Shown: positions 45,366 to 59,103, numbered from the stretch's first letter. The stretch is 64,000 nucleotides of DNA from Cervus elaphus (GCF_910594005.1 NC_057838.1:32480001-32544000); one strand, 5' to 3'. Numbers and translations: made by a program. The notes: generated from the sequence alone by a model not told the origin.

Positions 45366-45679
45366 ACAAAATTGAATAGAAAAAATAAATCACTAGCTAC
45401 TTTGAAGTCAGGAAAATATAGCTACCATGTTACATTCATTCTTTAATTTCTTCAATGATAAGAAAGTTAGACAATTACAGAAATGATATTGAATATTGAG
45501 AAGCTAAGTTACCTAAGAAATATTTATGTAGGAAAAACAGGTAAGGAGTAGAACTCAATATAACGTGCCAATAGAAATAAACAAACTATACTCATTAAAT
45601 CTGCTTAGCTCACTGAAATCAAATAATGACAAATATTTTATCAATAAAAGAAACCAGTGAAATAATCTAATTCTGGGGC

Positions 45680-45875
45680 TCCAAAATCTTTCTGCAAATC
45701 AGAATATTCTGAGAACATTTAAAAATACAAATTTCTGGACTTTACATAGAACTAGCAAATTGGTATCTTGGGGTTAGGGCCTAGGGGAGAGGTATGATGG
45801 CAAGGAATCTGTATCTTTATCTCCTCCTGGGGATTCTGATGATGAGCCAACTTTGGGAACTCTATATTTTATATA
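45680..45875 (+). mobile_element. MER5A-type hAT-Charlie MITE
   Basis: TAAAAATACAAATTTCTGGAC, GAATCTGTATCTTTATCTCC and GGGATTCTGATGATGAGCC, then AACTTTGGGAAC, follow MER5A order. Confidence 0.75.
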
Positions 45876-45879
45876 CTTG

Positions 45880-46010
45880 CTTAGTTTCACAGATAAGAAA
45901 ACCAATACCCAAAGGCAAAGCTGGCTTGTGTGATAAAGAATGGCATTTTACTGTCACCAGGATCAGAACTCAACAGTTCAGATCCACCACTGTTCTTCCC
46001 ACTGTCAAGC
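45880..46010 (-). mobile_element. MIR-family SINE
   Basis: TTTCACAGATAAGAAAACC, CAGGATCAGAACTCAACAG and CCACTGTTCTTCCCACTGTC resemble the reverse MIR or MIR3 3' portion. Confidence 0.5.
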
Positions 46011-46919
46011 TCTGAGTCAGCACCCAAAACACTCAGATCCTACTTTCTGCTGGACAGGAAACTCTCTAGGAGCTGACAAATACAATTCCTGTGATCCACT
46101 CAATCTATCCATTCTCTAGAGTTTAAACAAAGTGGGCAAGAACCACAGATGTGATGACACAAAAAGGATCTTTTAGATTCCCTACAGAATTCAAGATTCT
46201 AATTTCTAAAGTTAGTATTCAAATTAGGGCCACAGCTTCTGAATGGAAAGCTGGAGCCATAAGAATGTACCTGTATACCTGCTGTGTTTCCATGAAAGAT
46301 AATGATTCCCAAAATGAGTGAAGTTCTTATACATATTCCCTGATGACATCCCTCTTCCCACCATAGAGATACCTGCTACTCTCAAATTAGAGAAACTACC
46401 AAATATGCATGGCTAAAAAAAATTATTTTTAAAAAACAAGTGAAGTAGGAATCTCATATGACCCTGTTCGACCCCTACCGCTAGACATGTACACACGCTA
46501 GGAGCAAGGCTTAGGGTTAGAGGTGAAGCTGAAATGTTATGACAGTTATAGCCCTGCCCTGACTTGAGCATTCACAATGTGAAAACATATCCCTCATTTA
46601 TCCATGTACTCATTCACTCTCCTTGTTGGCTTAGTCCTACTGTCCTCCCAGTGGATCAAACTTGAGTATAGAGACAGTATAGGGACCCTGAGAATCTTGG
46701 AATTTTATATTTCAGGACATGAAAGTCTGAGCTAAACACTCAGGAGCTATCAAGTGCACGGAAGTAATTAAAAATCAACTCTGTCTTACCACCAGTACTC
46801 CATGACTCTTTTCCACCACCGTGTCTATAAAAGCAACAAAACAGACTTTGTAGTCTTTTATTTTGAAATTCTAAATGGAATATTGTAGTCTCTCTGTGCT
46901 CTACTTAAACAAATGCAAA
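46011..46919. other. Unassigned sequence
   Basis: No gene or confident repeat recognised. Confidence 0.4.
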
Positions 46920-47440
46920 ACAAATACATTGATGGGGGCCTCTTTATCTAGAGATTGGATGTTCTGTTTTCCTCAAACATTATTAACTGCATTAAGTAGA
47001 GGATTGTCTTCAGTTAATTAAAATGCATCTGAGCTTTCTAAGCAATACTATTTATTCCGAAAGGAAAGAACCTGACACAAAAGCACTAAATTAAGTCCTT
47101 ACAAACAGCTCAATGACAAAAACAAAAGGCGGCAGGATTGTGACTTTGTAATTGCCTTATTCTTTAGAAATTAGCATTTAATGTAGAAAAAAGATGAGGT
47201 TTGCCATAGCTAATTTTACTGTAGATATTTAATTCACCATGCCATTATCAATTATCTCATTGGAGGCTGTTCAGGTATTTCTTGTCACATTTTAACTGCT
47301 GAAATGTTCAGTTCTATCTTCTGTTCCTTGATTTACAGCCTAATTTATTTGCCATAAAAATGCATGTGTTCATGCATTTATTCGCTTCACTAACAGCCTT
47401 AGAACCATTTGTCTGAGCTCATTTCACTCCTCTCTATAAT
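46920..47440. other. Repeat-free AT-rich block, candidate conserved non-coding element
   Basis: About 500 bp with no repeat signature and many ATTA/TAAT cores: CAGTTAATTAAAATG, TTGTAATTGCC, GCTAATTTTAC, ATTTAATTCACC and TCAATTATCTC. It also contains two overlapping ATGCAT-type octamer-like phrases near 47361-47377 (ATGCATGTG and CATGCATTTATT). This is the strongest enhancer-like block in the window, but on composition alone. Confidence 0.35.
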
Positions 47441-47483
47441 TCAAAAAGCCCTTGGATAAACTAAGGGACAACTCACTCCAAAG

Positions 47484-47545
47484 TTTTTTTTTTTTTTTTT
47501 AATTTTTTATTAGTTGGAGGCTAATTACTTCACAACATTTTATTT
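47484..47545 (-). mobile_element. L1_BT-type 3' terminus, about 60 bp
   Basis: A T run followed by TTAGTTGGAGGCTAATTACTTCACAACATT is the antisense cattle-type L1 end. Extreme 5' truncation. Confidence 0.8.
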
Positions 47546-47917
47546 ATGAACCACACCTGAGACTCTGCCCTAATCAGTCCAAAGTCATTCATACTGATGA
47601 ATTTTTCTATTTCTTTGATATTCCAATATGGTTTCTGCTTCATTACTTACCATTTGCTACATACAACCAGCCTACTATCATATGTGTTCTGTTGTAATAT
47701 TCTCTACACTTCACGTCTGCAGATTGTTTGGTCCCAAATAAATTTTATATGCCTTGAGGAATAGAACCATTTCTCTGACCACTTTCCAAACTTAGCTGAG
47801 GGTTAGATGTATCATACATAGTAAACAAATATCTACTGATTGAGTTTATAGGTTGCATATTGATCTAATTATTTGCTCATTGAACAATTACTTATTGTAT
47901 TAAGACCCAGTCTTTAT

Positions 47918-47984
47918 TCTAGATCAGTTTCTCAAACATCACATGAATCACCTGGGGATTTTTTTAAAATAAGGATATTGATAT
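47918..47984 (+). mobile_element. MER5A, 5' half, split by L1
   Basis: CTAGATCAGTTTCTCAAACAT and ATGAATCACCTGGGGATTT are the MER5A start. The second half is at 54748, beyond 6.7 kb of inserted retrotransposons. Confidence 0.75.
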
Positions 47985-48002
47985 AAGAGATCTAAGTTAG
48001 AG
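47985..48002. repeat. L1 target-site duplication, left copy
   Basis: AAGAGATCTAAGTTAGAG; matches the right copy at 54730-54747 at 16 of 18 positions. Confidence 0.85.
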
Positions 48003-48718
48003 AACAAGATGGCAGAGGAGTAGGCAGACATGGAGTATGTCTCTCTCCATGGATTCATCAGGAACACACCTTCAGACACAGAAGGACACTCAGAACACTA
48101 GCTGAGAGCCGACAGAAGTACCTGACCAGAGGAAAAGAATATATAGAACCACGCAAAACTCAGTAGGACGAAGGAACTAGGGAGGGAAATAGGAGTGTTA
48201 GTAGGACTGGACCTGCCCTCGGTGGGTGGGGGAACTAAGCAGGGATCTGATCCCCACATCTGGGCAACTGTCTGAGTCAGAGGAGAAACATTTAAGGCTG
48301 AGAGTGAAACAGCTGATCTGTGGCAGCCTAAAGGGAATGAGAAAGAGACAGTCCTTGTCACAGCCATACATACCCCGGACAGGGAGAAGGGTCCCCTGGA
48401 AGGTGCAGTGGCTTGGAGCTGGCGTTTGGGGAGTGTGGAGCGATCCCAAGGTGAGGGCTGCTGTCAACTGTGGAGAGACAGATCGAGGGGAGGGGAGGAG
48501 AGAGACTGTGATGGGAAATGCCTGTGGAGAAAAGCTGGGCAGCCATGGAAGCAAGGCAGTAATGCTGAGTCATGCGCAGGGGGTGAAGCCATCACCATAG
48601 CCTCCCTCTCCCCACACGCCAGCATGGGCAGCTGAGCAATAGAGAGGCTGGCCCATCAAACGCCTGACACACTGAACCACAGAGCAGGACCCCACCCAGG
48701 GAGAGACCCCATCTTGGG
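48003..48718 (+). mobile_element. L1 (artiodactyl) 5' UTR region
   Basis: It starts AACAAGATGGCAGAGGAG, the L1 5' end pattern, and runs about 715 bp of GA-rich, GC-higher sequence that includes GGACTGGACCTGCCCTC. It is joined near 48718 directly to ORF2 sequence downstream of the endonuclease region. Overlapping frames on both strands (71-124 codons) are shadows of UTR. Confidence 0.8.
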
Positions 48719-49476
48719 CCACAAATCAAACTTCAGTAAATTTAAGGAAACTGAAACTGTATCAAGCATCTTCTCTGGCCACAAGGCTATGAGACTCGAT
48801 ATCAATTACAAGAAAAAAACTGTAAGAAATGCAAACATATGGAGGATAAACAACACATTTCTATATAACTGACAGGATACTGAAGAAATCAAAAGAGAAA
48901 TTAAAAAAAACTTCTAGAAACAAATGACAATGAAAACAAGACAACTCAAACCTATGGAACGCAGCAAAAGTAGTTCTAAGAGGGAAGTTTATAGCAATAC
49001 AATCCTACCTTAAGAAACAAGAAAAACATTGAATAGACAACCTAACTTTACACCTAAAACAACTGGAAAAAGAAGAACAAAAAACCCCAAAATTAGTAGA
49101 AGGAAAGAAACCATAAAGATCCAAGCTTAATGAAAAAGAAATGAAAAAAAAAATAGTAAAGATTAATAAAACTAAAAGCTGGTTCTTTGAGAAGATAAAC
49201 AAAATTGACAAGCCTTTAGCTAGACTCATCAAGGAAAAAAAAGAGAAGAACCAAATCAACAAAATTAGAAATAAAAATGGAGTGGTTACAACAGACAATA
49301 AAGAAACACACAGGATTATAAGAGACTATTGTGAACAACTATATGGCAATAAAATGGATAACCTGGAAGAAATGGACAGATTCTTAGAAAACTTCAATTT
49401 TCCAAGACTGAACCAGGAAGAAACAGAGATTATGAACAAACCAATTACAAGCACTGAAATTGAAGCTGTTATCAAG
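48719..49476 (+). pseudogene. L1 ORF2 fragment, pre-RT to RT start (broken)
   Basis: From ACAAATCAAACTTCAGTAAA onward the text is L1 ORF2 between the endonuclease and the RT. TKSWFFEKINKIDKPLARLI and NKIRNKNGVVTTDNKETHRI are typical of this linker. ORF1 and the endonuclease domain are absent. Several frameshifts and stops lie in the first 400 bp. The element is interrupted at 49476 by BovB. Confidence 0.9.
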
Positions 49477-50880
49477 CTCAGTTCAGTCACTCACTCATCT
49501 CCAACTCGTTGCGACCCCACGGACTGCAGCACACCAGGCATCCCTGTCCATCACCAACTCCCGGGGCTTATCCAAACTCATATCCATTGAATCAGTGATG
49601 CCACCCAGCCATCTCATCCTGTGTCATCCCCTTCTCCTCCTGCCCCCAATCCCTCCCAGCATCAGGGTCTTTTCCAATGAGTCAGTTCTTCACATGAGGT
49701 GGCCAAAGTACTGGAGTTTCAGCTTCAGCATCAGTCCTTCCAGTGAACAACCCAGGACTGATCTCCTTTAGGATGGACTGGTTAGATCTCCTTGCAGCCC
49801 AAGGGACTCTCAAGAGTCTTCTCTAACACCACAGTTCAAAAGCATCAATTCTTCGGTGTTCAGCTTTCTTTATAGTCCAACTCTCACATCCATACATGAC
49901 CACTGGACAAGCCATAGCCTTGACTAGAAGGACCTTTGTTGGCAAAGTAATGTCTCTGCTTTTTAATATGCTATCTAGGCTGGTCATAACTTTCCTTCCA
50001 AGGAGTAAGCATCTTTTAATTTCATGGCTGCAGTGACTATCTGCAGTGAATTTGGAGTCCCCAAAAAATAAAGTCTGACACTGTTTGCACTGTCTCCCCA
50101 TCTATTTGCCATGAAGTGATGGGACTGGATGCCATGATCTTAGTTTTCAGAATGTCGAGCTTAAAGCCAACTTTTTCACTCTCCTCTTTCACTTTCATCA
50201 AGAGGCTCTTTAGTTCTTCTTCACTTTCTGCCATAAGGGTGGTGTCATCTGCATATCTGAGGTTATTGATATTTTTCCCGGCAATCTTGATTCCAGCTTA
50301 TGCTTCTTCCAGCCCAGCGTTTCTCATTATGTACTCTGCATAGAAGTTAAATAAGCAGAGTGACAATATACAGCCTTGATGTACTCCTTTTCCTATTTGG
50401 AACCAGTCTGTTGTTCCGTGTCCAGTTCTAACTGTTGCTTCCTGACCTGCATACAGGTTTCTCAAGAGGCAGGTCAGGTGGTCTGGTATTCCCATCTCTT
50501 GAAGAATTTTCCACAGTTTGTTGTGATCCACACAGTCAAAGGCTTCGGCATAGTCAATAAAGCAGAAATAGATGTTTTTCTGGAACTCTCTTGCTTTTTC
50601 GATGATCCAGTGGATGTTGGCAATTTGTTCTCTGGTTCCTCTGCCTTTTCTTAATCCAGCTTGAACATCTGGAATTTCATGGTTCACGTATTGCTGAAGC
50701 CTGGCTTGGAGAATTTTGAACATTACTTTGCTACCATGTGAAATTAGTGCAATTGTGTGGTAGTTTCAGCATTCTTTGGCATTGCCTTTTTTTGGGATTG
50801 GAATGAAAACTGACCTTTTCCATTCCCATGGCCACTGTTGAGTTTTCCAAATTTGCTGGTATATTGAGTGCAGCACTTTC
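49477..50880 (-). mobile_element. BovB (RTE) LINE, nested insertion 1
   Basis: It has the canonical 3' tail at the left edge (CTCAGTTCAGTCACTCACTC) and runs 5' into the RT domain, ending at GAGTGCAGCACTTTC next to L1 sequence. L1 resumes at the codon where it stopped, so this is a clean insertion. Any target duplication is short and obscured by AAA/TCAA homology. Confidence 0.97.
50298..50723 (-). pseudogene. BovB reverse transcriptase fragment in insertion 1
   Basis: A 141-codon open piece of the RTE polymerase. Seen in order are the GLRKGRGTREQIANIHWIIE region, the AFDCVDHNKLW palm block with a catalytic aspartate, and GKGVHQGCILS. The catalytic YADD continues in another frame at about 50243-50262, so the protein is broken by a frameshift. 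Confidence 0.88.
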
Positions 50881-52743
<1,863 letters not shown>

Positions 52744-54230
52744 TTTCAAATGAGTCAGTTCTTCGCATCAGGTGGCCAAAGTATTGGAGTTTCAGCTTCA
52801 GCAACAGTCCTTCCAATAAATATTCAGGACTGATTTCCTTTAGGATGGACTGGTTGGATCTCCTTGCAGTCCAAGGGACTCTCAAGAGTCTTCTCCAACA
52901 CCACAGTTCAAAAGCATCAATTCTTTAGCGCTCAGCTTTCTTTACAGTCCAGCTCTCACATCCCTACTCAACTACTGGAAAACCCGTAGCTTTGACTAGA
53001 TGGACCTTTGTTGGCAGAGAAATGTCTCTGCTTTTTAATATGCTGTCCAGGTTGGTCATAGGTTTTCTTCCAAAGAGCAAGTGTCTTTTAGTTTCATGGC
53101 TGCAGTCACCATCTGCAGTGATTTTGGAGCCCAAAAAATAGTCAGCCACTGTTTGCATTGTTTCCCCATCTATTTGTCATGAAGTAATGGGACTGGATGC
53201 CATGATCTTAGTTTTCTGAATGTTGAGTCTTAAGCTGACTTTTTTGCTCTCCTCTTTCACTTTCATCAAGAGGCTCTTTAGTTCTTCTTCGCTTTCTACC
53301 ATAAGTGTGGTGTCATTTGCATATCCAAGGTTATTCGTATTTCTCCTGGCAATCTTGATTCCAGGTTGTGCTTCATCCAGCCTGACATTTCACATGATGT
53401 ATTCTGAATATAAGTTAAATACACAAGGTGACAATATGCAGGTTTGACATACTCCTTTCCTGATTTGGCACCAGTCTGTTGTTCTATGTCCAGTTCTAAC
53501 TGTTGCTTCTTGACCTGCATACAGATTTCTCAAGAGGGAGGTCAGGTGGTCTGGTATTCCCATTTCTTTAAAAATTTTCCACAGTCTGTTGTGATCCACA
53601 CAGTCAAAGGCTTTGGCATAGTTAATAAAGTAGAAGTAGATGTTTTCTGGAACTCTCTTGCTTTTTCGATGATCCAGTAGATGTTGGCAATTTGATCTCT
53701 GGTTCCTCTGCCTTTTCTAAAACCAGCTTGAACATCTGGAAGTTCACGGTTCACGTACTGTTGAGTCCTGGCTTGGAGAATTTTGAGCATTACTTTGCTA
53801 ACGTGTCAGATGAGTGCAATTGTGCGGTAGTTTGAGCATTCTTTGCCATTGCCTTTCTTTGGGATTGGAATGAAAACTGACCTTTTCCATTCCAGTGGCC
53901 ACTGCTGAGTTTTCCAAATTTGCTGGCATATTGAGGGCAACACTTTCACAGCATCATCTTTTAGGATTTGAAATACCTCAACTGGAATTCCCTTGTCTCC
54001 GTTAACTTTGTTCATAGTGATGTTTCTTAACGCTCTATTGACTTCACATTCTAGGAAGTCTGGCTGTAGGTGAGTGATCACACCATCATATTTATCTTGG
54101 TCATGAACATCTTTTTTGCATAGTTCTTCCGTGTATTCTTGCCACCTCTTCTTAATATCTTCTGCTTCTATCAGGTCCACACCATTTCTGTCCTTTATTG
54201 TGCCCTTCTTTGCATGAAATGTCCCCTTGG
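52744..54230 (-). mobile_element. BovB (RTE) LINE, nested insertion 2, lacking its 3' tail
   Basis: It begins at TTTTCAAATGAGTCAGTTC, which is internal to BovB; about 180 bp of the 3' end including the CAGTTCAGTT tail are missing. It extends further 5' than the other copies, to TTGCATGAAATGTCCCCTTGG. L1 does not resume where it stopped: some hundreds of bp of ORF2 end are absent at this junction. Confidence 0.95.
53542..54180 (-). pseudogene. BovB polymerase N-proximal and RT fragments in insertion 2
   Basis: Two open pieces (82 and 124 codons) in different frames. The upstream one has KKRWQEYTEELC and the SVFIPIPKKGNGKECSNYR block that precedes the RT palm. The downstream one has GFRKGRGTRDQIANI. 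A frameshift separates them. Confidence 0.85.
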
Positions 54231-54729
54231 AAATGGAATATTACTCAGACATAAAATGGAATGCATTTGAGTCAGTTCTGATGAGGTGGATACATAGAAC
54301 CTACTATACAGAGTGAAGTGAGTCAGAAAGAGAAAAATAAACAACATATTCTAACACATATATACAGAATCTAGAAAAATGGTACTGAAAAATTTATTTA
54401 CAAGGCAGCAATGTAGAAACAGACATAGAGAATAGTCTTATGGACATGGGGAGAGGGGAGGAGAGGGTGAGATGTATGGAAAGAGTAACATGGAAACTTA
54501 CATTACCACATGTAAAATAGATAGCCAACGGGAATATGATGTATGGCTCAGGAAACTCAAACAGGGGCTGTGTATTAAACTAGAGGGGTGGGATGGGATG
54601 GAAGACGGGAGGGAGGTTCAAAAGGGAGGGGATATATGTATACCTATGGCTGATTCATGTTGAAGTTTGACAAAACAACAAAATTCTGTAAAGCAATTAT
54701 CCTTCAATAAAAAAATAAATTAAAAAAAA
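54231..54729 (+). mobile_element. L1 3' UTR and poly(A) end
   Basis: Resumes at GGAATATTACTCAGACATAA, then GAGTCAGTTCTGATGAGGTGG, ACAGAGTGAAGTGAGTCAG and GCAATTATCCTTCAATAAA. It ends in an A-rich tail that abuts the right target duplication. It closely matches the L1 tail at 61137-61412 in subfamily. Confidence 0.93.
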
Positions 54730-54747
54730 AAGAGGTCTACGTTAGAG
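54730..54747. repeat. L1 target-site duplication, right copy
   Basis: AAGAGGTCTACGTTAGAG; pairs with 47985-48002. Confidence 0.85.
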
Positions 54748-54838
54748 CTTGAGATGCTACATTTACAACAAAGCCCCAGGCAATGCTGATACTAGTGGTC
54801 AGTGAACACATTCTGAATAGCAAGAACCTAGACTAGGA
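54748..54838 (+). mobile_element. MER5A, 3' half
   Basis: CTACATTTACAACAAAGCCCC, CAGGCAATGCTGATACTAGTGG and GAATAGCAAGAACC complete the MER5A interrupted at 47984. Confidence 0.75.
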
Positions 54839-55087
54839 GTTAGAAGACATTTCCTGTAAAGGGTCAGATAATAAATGTTTTATATTTGTTTGGCCATATG
54901 GTCTCTGTCACAGCTAGTCAACTCTGCCTTTGCAATGCAAAAATAGTTTCAGGGAATAGTTTAAATTGAACTTCCATAGATAATAAGTAAATAAATTGGC
55001 ATGGCTGTGTTCCAATAAAATTTTATTTAGAAAAATGAGTGTCTAGCCAGGACTGGCTGGTAGGTTGTAGCTTGCTTATCCCTGGCC
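54839..55087 (+). mobile_element. hAT-type mammalian MITE (MER family), copy 3
   Basis: TTCCTGTAAAGGGTCAGATAATAA, TTGGCCATATGGTCTCTGTC, GTGTTCCAATAAAATTTTATTT and TGCTTATCCCTGGCC mark the best-preserved copy of this family in the window. It follows directly after MER5A. Confidence 0.85.
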
Positions 55088-56952
55088 TAGACAATGAGGC
55101 TATATAGGACACAGACCCTTCCCTTATGAAGTTCAAGTAGAGACTATCTACAAGTATTTAAATTCTAAAGTTTTAGTAAAACAAAATATGGATATTCTAA
55201 GTGTCAGACGTCTTAATTTTGTCATCTTAATTTAATTAATTTGCTGCTGGTTAACGGCCCACTGGATGTAAATTAGCTTGGATTGATCTCTTTCAGATTT
55301 CATTAGACTACCAAAAGAATATTGATAATTTTCCAGTGTATCTATCCATGATGCAACTAATCAAGCCAATTTCAGGTAAGCATACATTCTTCTTTCTTTC
55401 TTTTTGTTATGGTGTTGTTATTTTCCTTTTGTTTTTAAAGATGATATTCACTTGACTCACTTCTTTCTAGGGAGCAAGTTTATACGGCTGATTAACATTT
55501 TGCCATTTCTATTGGTCTAGGATATGTCCAAGAAATGCATTCACACTGTAATTGTCTTGTTTTTCCTTTACTTTCTGTCTTTTGCATTATTTCCAGCCTG
55601 CTCTTTATCCTTCCATTCTTAGTTCTGAAAATCTGCTAAGTAAGAGTCAATACCTATACATACTTCCTTATTTTGTTAGTGTGGTTGATCTCCTGAAAAC
55701 AATAAATTATATAGATGGCCAATTAACCTGGAGAAATAACTGCATAGTATAGACAATGCTTTAATCACTGGAGATGATCCTAGAAATTCAGTATTGATCC
55801 TTTTTGGATTCATATGTTTCTCTCTCTCTCAAGTTAACAGATAATAATTGAGCATAAACCATGTCTTAAGTCCCACAGGAAAAAAGAAACGAAGTGAAAT
55901 ACATGACACTAAGTGTCCCAACATTCTGGGCTCCATCTTTCATTTCCAAATGACCATGATTTGCTGCCATGCGACTAATTGAAGTCCAGGCCCTCCTCAC
56001 ATGCTTTGAATGATCCCTATAAAAGTTTTCATTGTCCCAGTTGTTTCTCACCTCTTGTGACTAACTTCTACATCCAACTTTTTTTCTCATCACTCTGACC
56101 ATCTGATAATTGTCACCATATGACTCTTTTTTTTTTTTTTTGGCAAAGCATTTCTTTTAATTCTTAAAGGACCACTAATATTCAGTTGAAGAAAGACTGA
56201 ACACCCTATATAAGTGTTCCTGTGTTTAGTCCATTACTCATAACTTTTTTTTTTTCAGAAGTTCTCCACCTATTCTCTCCTTGCCTGCATCTTTTCAGAC
56301 ATAACTCTGTTTTCAGGAGCCCAAATGGCACTCACTTTCCTGTAACCTATTTTCGTGTAAATCAGTACATTTCCTCTCCCATCTTCTTCAAGTCTCCTTC
56401 TCACTCTGCTCAGTAGGAATCCAAAGTCAACTACTATTATAAGCACGTCCTCGTCCAGGGAGGAGAGCACTTCCGTTGACCCTGCAGAACAGTTTAGCTT
56501 CTCATTGTCTCTACTTTGTTCCTAGAAGAGCCTATGAAATCAGCTTTAGCAAAATCAAACATCCACTAAAGTGTTTTTCCCCCAAACTAGTTTTCCTTTT
56601 CCATGAATGAAATCTTTATTATCACTTACTGGTGAGAATTAAAACAGCTTCAGGGTGCTTGCAAAAGAGTGACTTAATTTCTTTAGTATTTTTTGTTACC
56701 TACCACACAACCAAAGAGGAAACTAATTAGAACCATAACAATATGTGTTTTTAAAAAAATTGAGATCATAGAGAAGGGCTACTTCTTCCTGGGGGAAGAG
56801 AATGAGAAACTAAGTGAACAAAAAATAGCAAAATATGTGTTACTGTATTTGACATGCTAGGTTGGTCTCAATCAAGGAGATTGATTCCTTGATGTGTGTT
56901 GTGGTAGGGGTGGGGGTGGGTTGGGGAACTGATTCTTACTTTTTTTGTGCAG
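55088..56952. other. Unassigned sequence
   Basis: No repeat recognised with confidence over 1.8 kb. Two T-rich runs lie near 56127-56142 and 56245-56256. An exon-like segment is described among the findings. Confidence 0.35.
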
Positions 56953-57166
56953 ATGACTACTGGTAGCTCAGCTGGTAAAGAATCCTCCTGAATACAGAAG
57001 ACCCCAATTCGATCCCTGGGTCAGGAAGATCCCCTGGAGAAGGGAATGGCTACCCACTCCAGTATTCTTGCCTGGAGAGTTCCACAGACAGAGGAGCCCG
57101 GCAGGCTACAGTCCATGAGGTTGCAGAGAGTCAGATATGACTGAGCGACTTTCACTATCACTATCA
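56953..57166 (+). mobile_element. Bov-tA SINE
   Basis: TGGTAGCTCAGCTGGTAAAG and GATCCCTGGGTCAGGAAG mark the head. CTACCCACTCCAGTATTC and GACTGAGCGACTTTCACTATC mark the body and tail. Confidence 0.96.
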
Positions 57167-57824
57167 GAGGACTATAAAGGGGCCTTTATAATTTCAGGGC
57201 TGGAAGTTTGACCTAGAATATATACATGTGCTATGAAAATTCAAGGGCACTTACAAAAATAGCCACACACTAGAAGTACACAGGCCTTTTGGGTCATCTT
57301 CTATCAGTTACTGACTCCCAGGAGAGTCATGCAGTATGCTTCAGCCCCCATGGAGAAGATCACAAGTCCTTCCTTATGAGCCCTGGATGCTATCAGACCA
57401 CGGATCATAGTATCTTAGGGTACTGGAGCCATCAGGGTTTCTGAAAACCACTGATACCAAAGTCCTCCCTAATACAGATACAGACTATGACACCAAAGTG
57501 ACTTTTCCCTGGTTGGTAGCAGATCAAAGTCTAGAATCCAGATGTTCTTCTAACATGCGCCTTCTTCCCACTACGTGGCATTTCCAGTAGTATGGGCCTT
57601 GAAGGGTGCCACCCTGGAGGTCTCCTCAATTTCAGAACTTCCGATGATTCAGCCAAGCCCCTCTGAGGACAAAAATGAGATGTCCTAGGTACTCAGAATG
57701 AGTCATCTCCAGCTCACCATCACATTAGCACTTGGGACAGCATGTATGTATATTCACAGAAGTAGCCTAAAATACAACTGACTCATCTAGACTGGGCAGA
57801 CATGCCATGAATGATTACAGACCC
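57167..57824. other. Unassigned sequence
   Basis: No gene or confident repeat recognised. Confidence 0.4.
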
Positions 57825-57990
57825 GGATTTTTCATCCTCAGCATCGCTGACATTTTGAGCAGGATAATTCTTTGCTGCAGAGGGCTTTTCTGTGCACTGG
57901 AAGACATTCAGCAGTACCCCTCCATTCACCTACCACATGCGAACAGCAACCAGCTACATCAAAAAAATGGCTCCCCATGTATCATCCAAA
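57825..57990 (-). mobile_element. MER20-type hAT-Charlie MITE
   Basis: CATCGCTGACATTTTGAGCAGG, ATAATTCTTTGCTGCAGAGGG, TGTGCACTGGAAGACATTCAG and AGCAGTACCCCTCC follow MER20 landmarks in reverse. The 64-codon frame here is a shadow. Confidence 0.78.
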
Positions 57991-58964
57991 CAACCTATTG
58001 ATAAGGCAAGCTGAATTTACTGTTTAGGGAGGTCAGGCAGAATCCCAACTTTCAAAGCTGTGATTGTCTCTCAGAGGAAAGGTGATGCTAGAATTTACTG
58101 GGAATTGGAAATCTGATTTATAGTGAGGCTTTCAATGCCCCACTATTCTAGATTCTAGAGACTTGACTAGACTCATGATGCAACAGCCCAAGAATAGTGA
58201 AAACAGCAAGTATTTGAGTACTGTGAATGTTTTGACTTGAAGAATTCAAAGAATCTTAGGGTACAAACTGTCAGTTGAAAAGCTGATAGGCCTTTTGGGA
58301 TGCTGCTGCAGTGAACAATCAAACCATTTGCATGAGAAGCAGAGTTGTGGAAAAACAAAGCATGCTAATGAACACAGAGAAATAGCAAAGTGATGTTAGT
58401 GTAGAGAGTAGGTTTTGGTTCTTAGGGCCCAGACTGAGTGTGTGGGGGGGGTTAGATTCTCAACTGTCACATTTAGAAAGGTTAGTGTTCTACCATGGTC
58501 CTCAAAATTTTCAAAAATATCTTTAATTGGTCCTAAAAAATACCAAAAGATCCTTCTGACCCTGCATAGTATATATTCCTCACAGGTACATTAGAATGCC
58601 ATGGTATTTTATTGAGGTTTTAGACACTGGAGGAGAGTGTGCACTTAGCTTTATAATTGCTTATTTCTAGTCTTCCAGGTATAAAGCATCTTGTATGTGT
58701 TACCCACATTTCTAGACACCACAGCTTTGTTGTCATAAGGATATAGGCGTTTCATGGAGTCGTTAATTTTTTAGTTAAATGAATGTTTTAATTTTTCATT
58801 TTAATTACACTCAAAAATCAATGCCCCAAATCTAGCTCTGATGTCCCTGGTTCTCTAGATCCTGACTTCCAGCATTCTGATTCAGATTCCTGCCAAAAAC
58901 ATTCTAAAGGTGCCACAGCTTTTTTGCTCCATCCTACTTAGAGGTGTGTGATTCCTTCAGTGAT
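57991..58964. other. Unassigned sequence
   Basis: Includes a G-run (GTGTGGGGGGGG near 58439-58450). No gene recognised. Confidence 0.4.
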
Positions 58965-59103
58965 ACTGTGGAAAAGAGTGTTAGGTCCAGGCTCTGCAGA
59001 TAGACAGCCCTGAGTTTAAAACCCACTCTACCACACAACTCATGTTACCATAACTTGTTTACTTGAGAGATCTTATCTGTAAAATGGGAAAAATAATACA
59101 AAC
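58965..59103 (+). mobile_element. MIR SINE, first part
   Basis: AGACAGCCCTGAGTTTAAAACC, then ATCTTATCTGTAAAATGGG: forward MIR, split by a CHR-type SINE. Confidence 0.7.

Noticed and set aside
48098..48635. Cluster of overlapping frames (71-124 codons) on both strands
   Set aside because: They lie in the L1 5' UTR, where higher GC gives few stops. None resembles ORF1.
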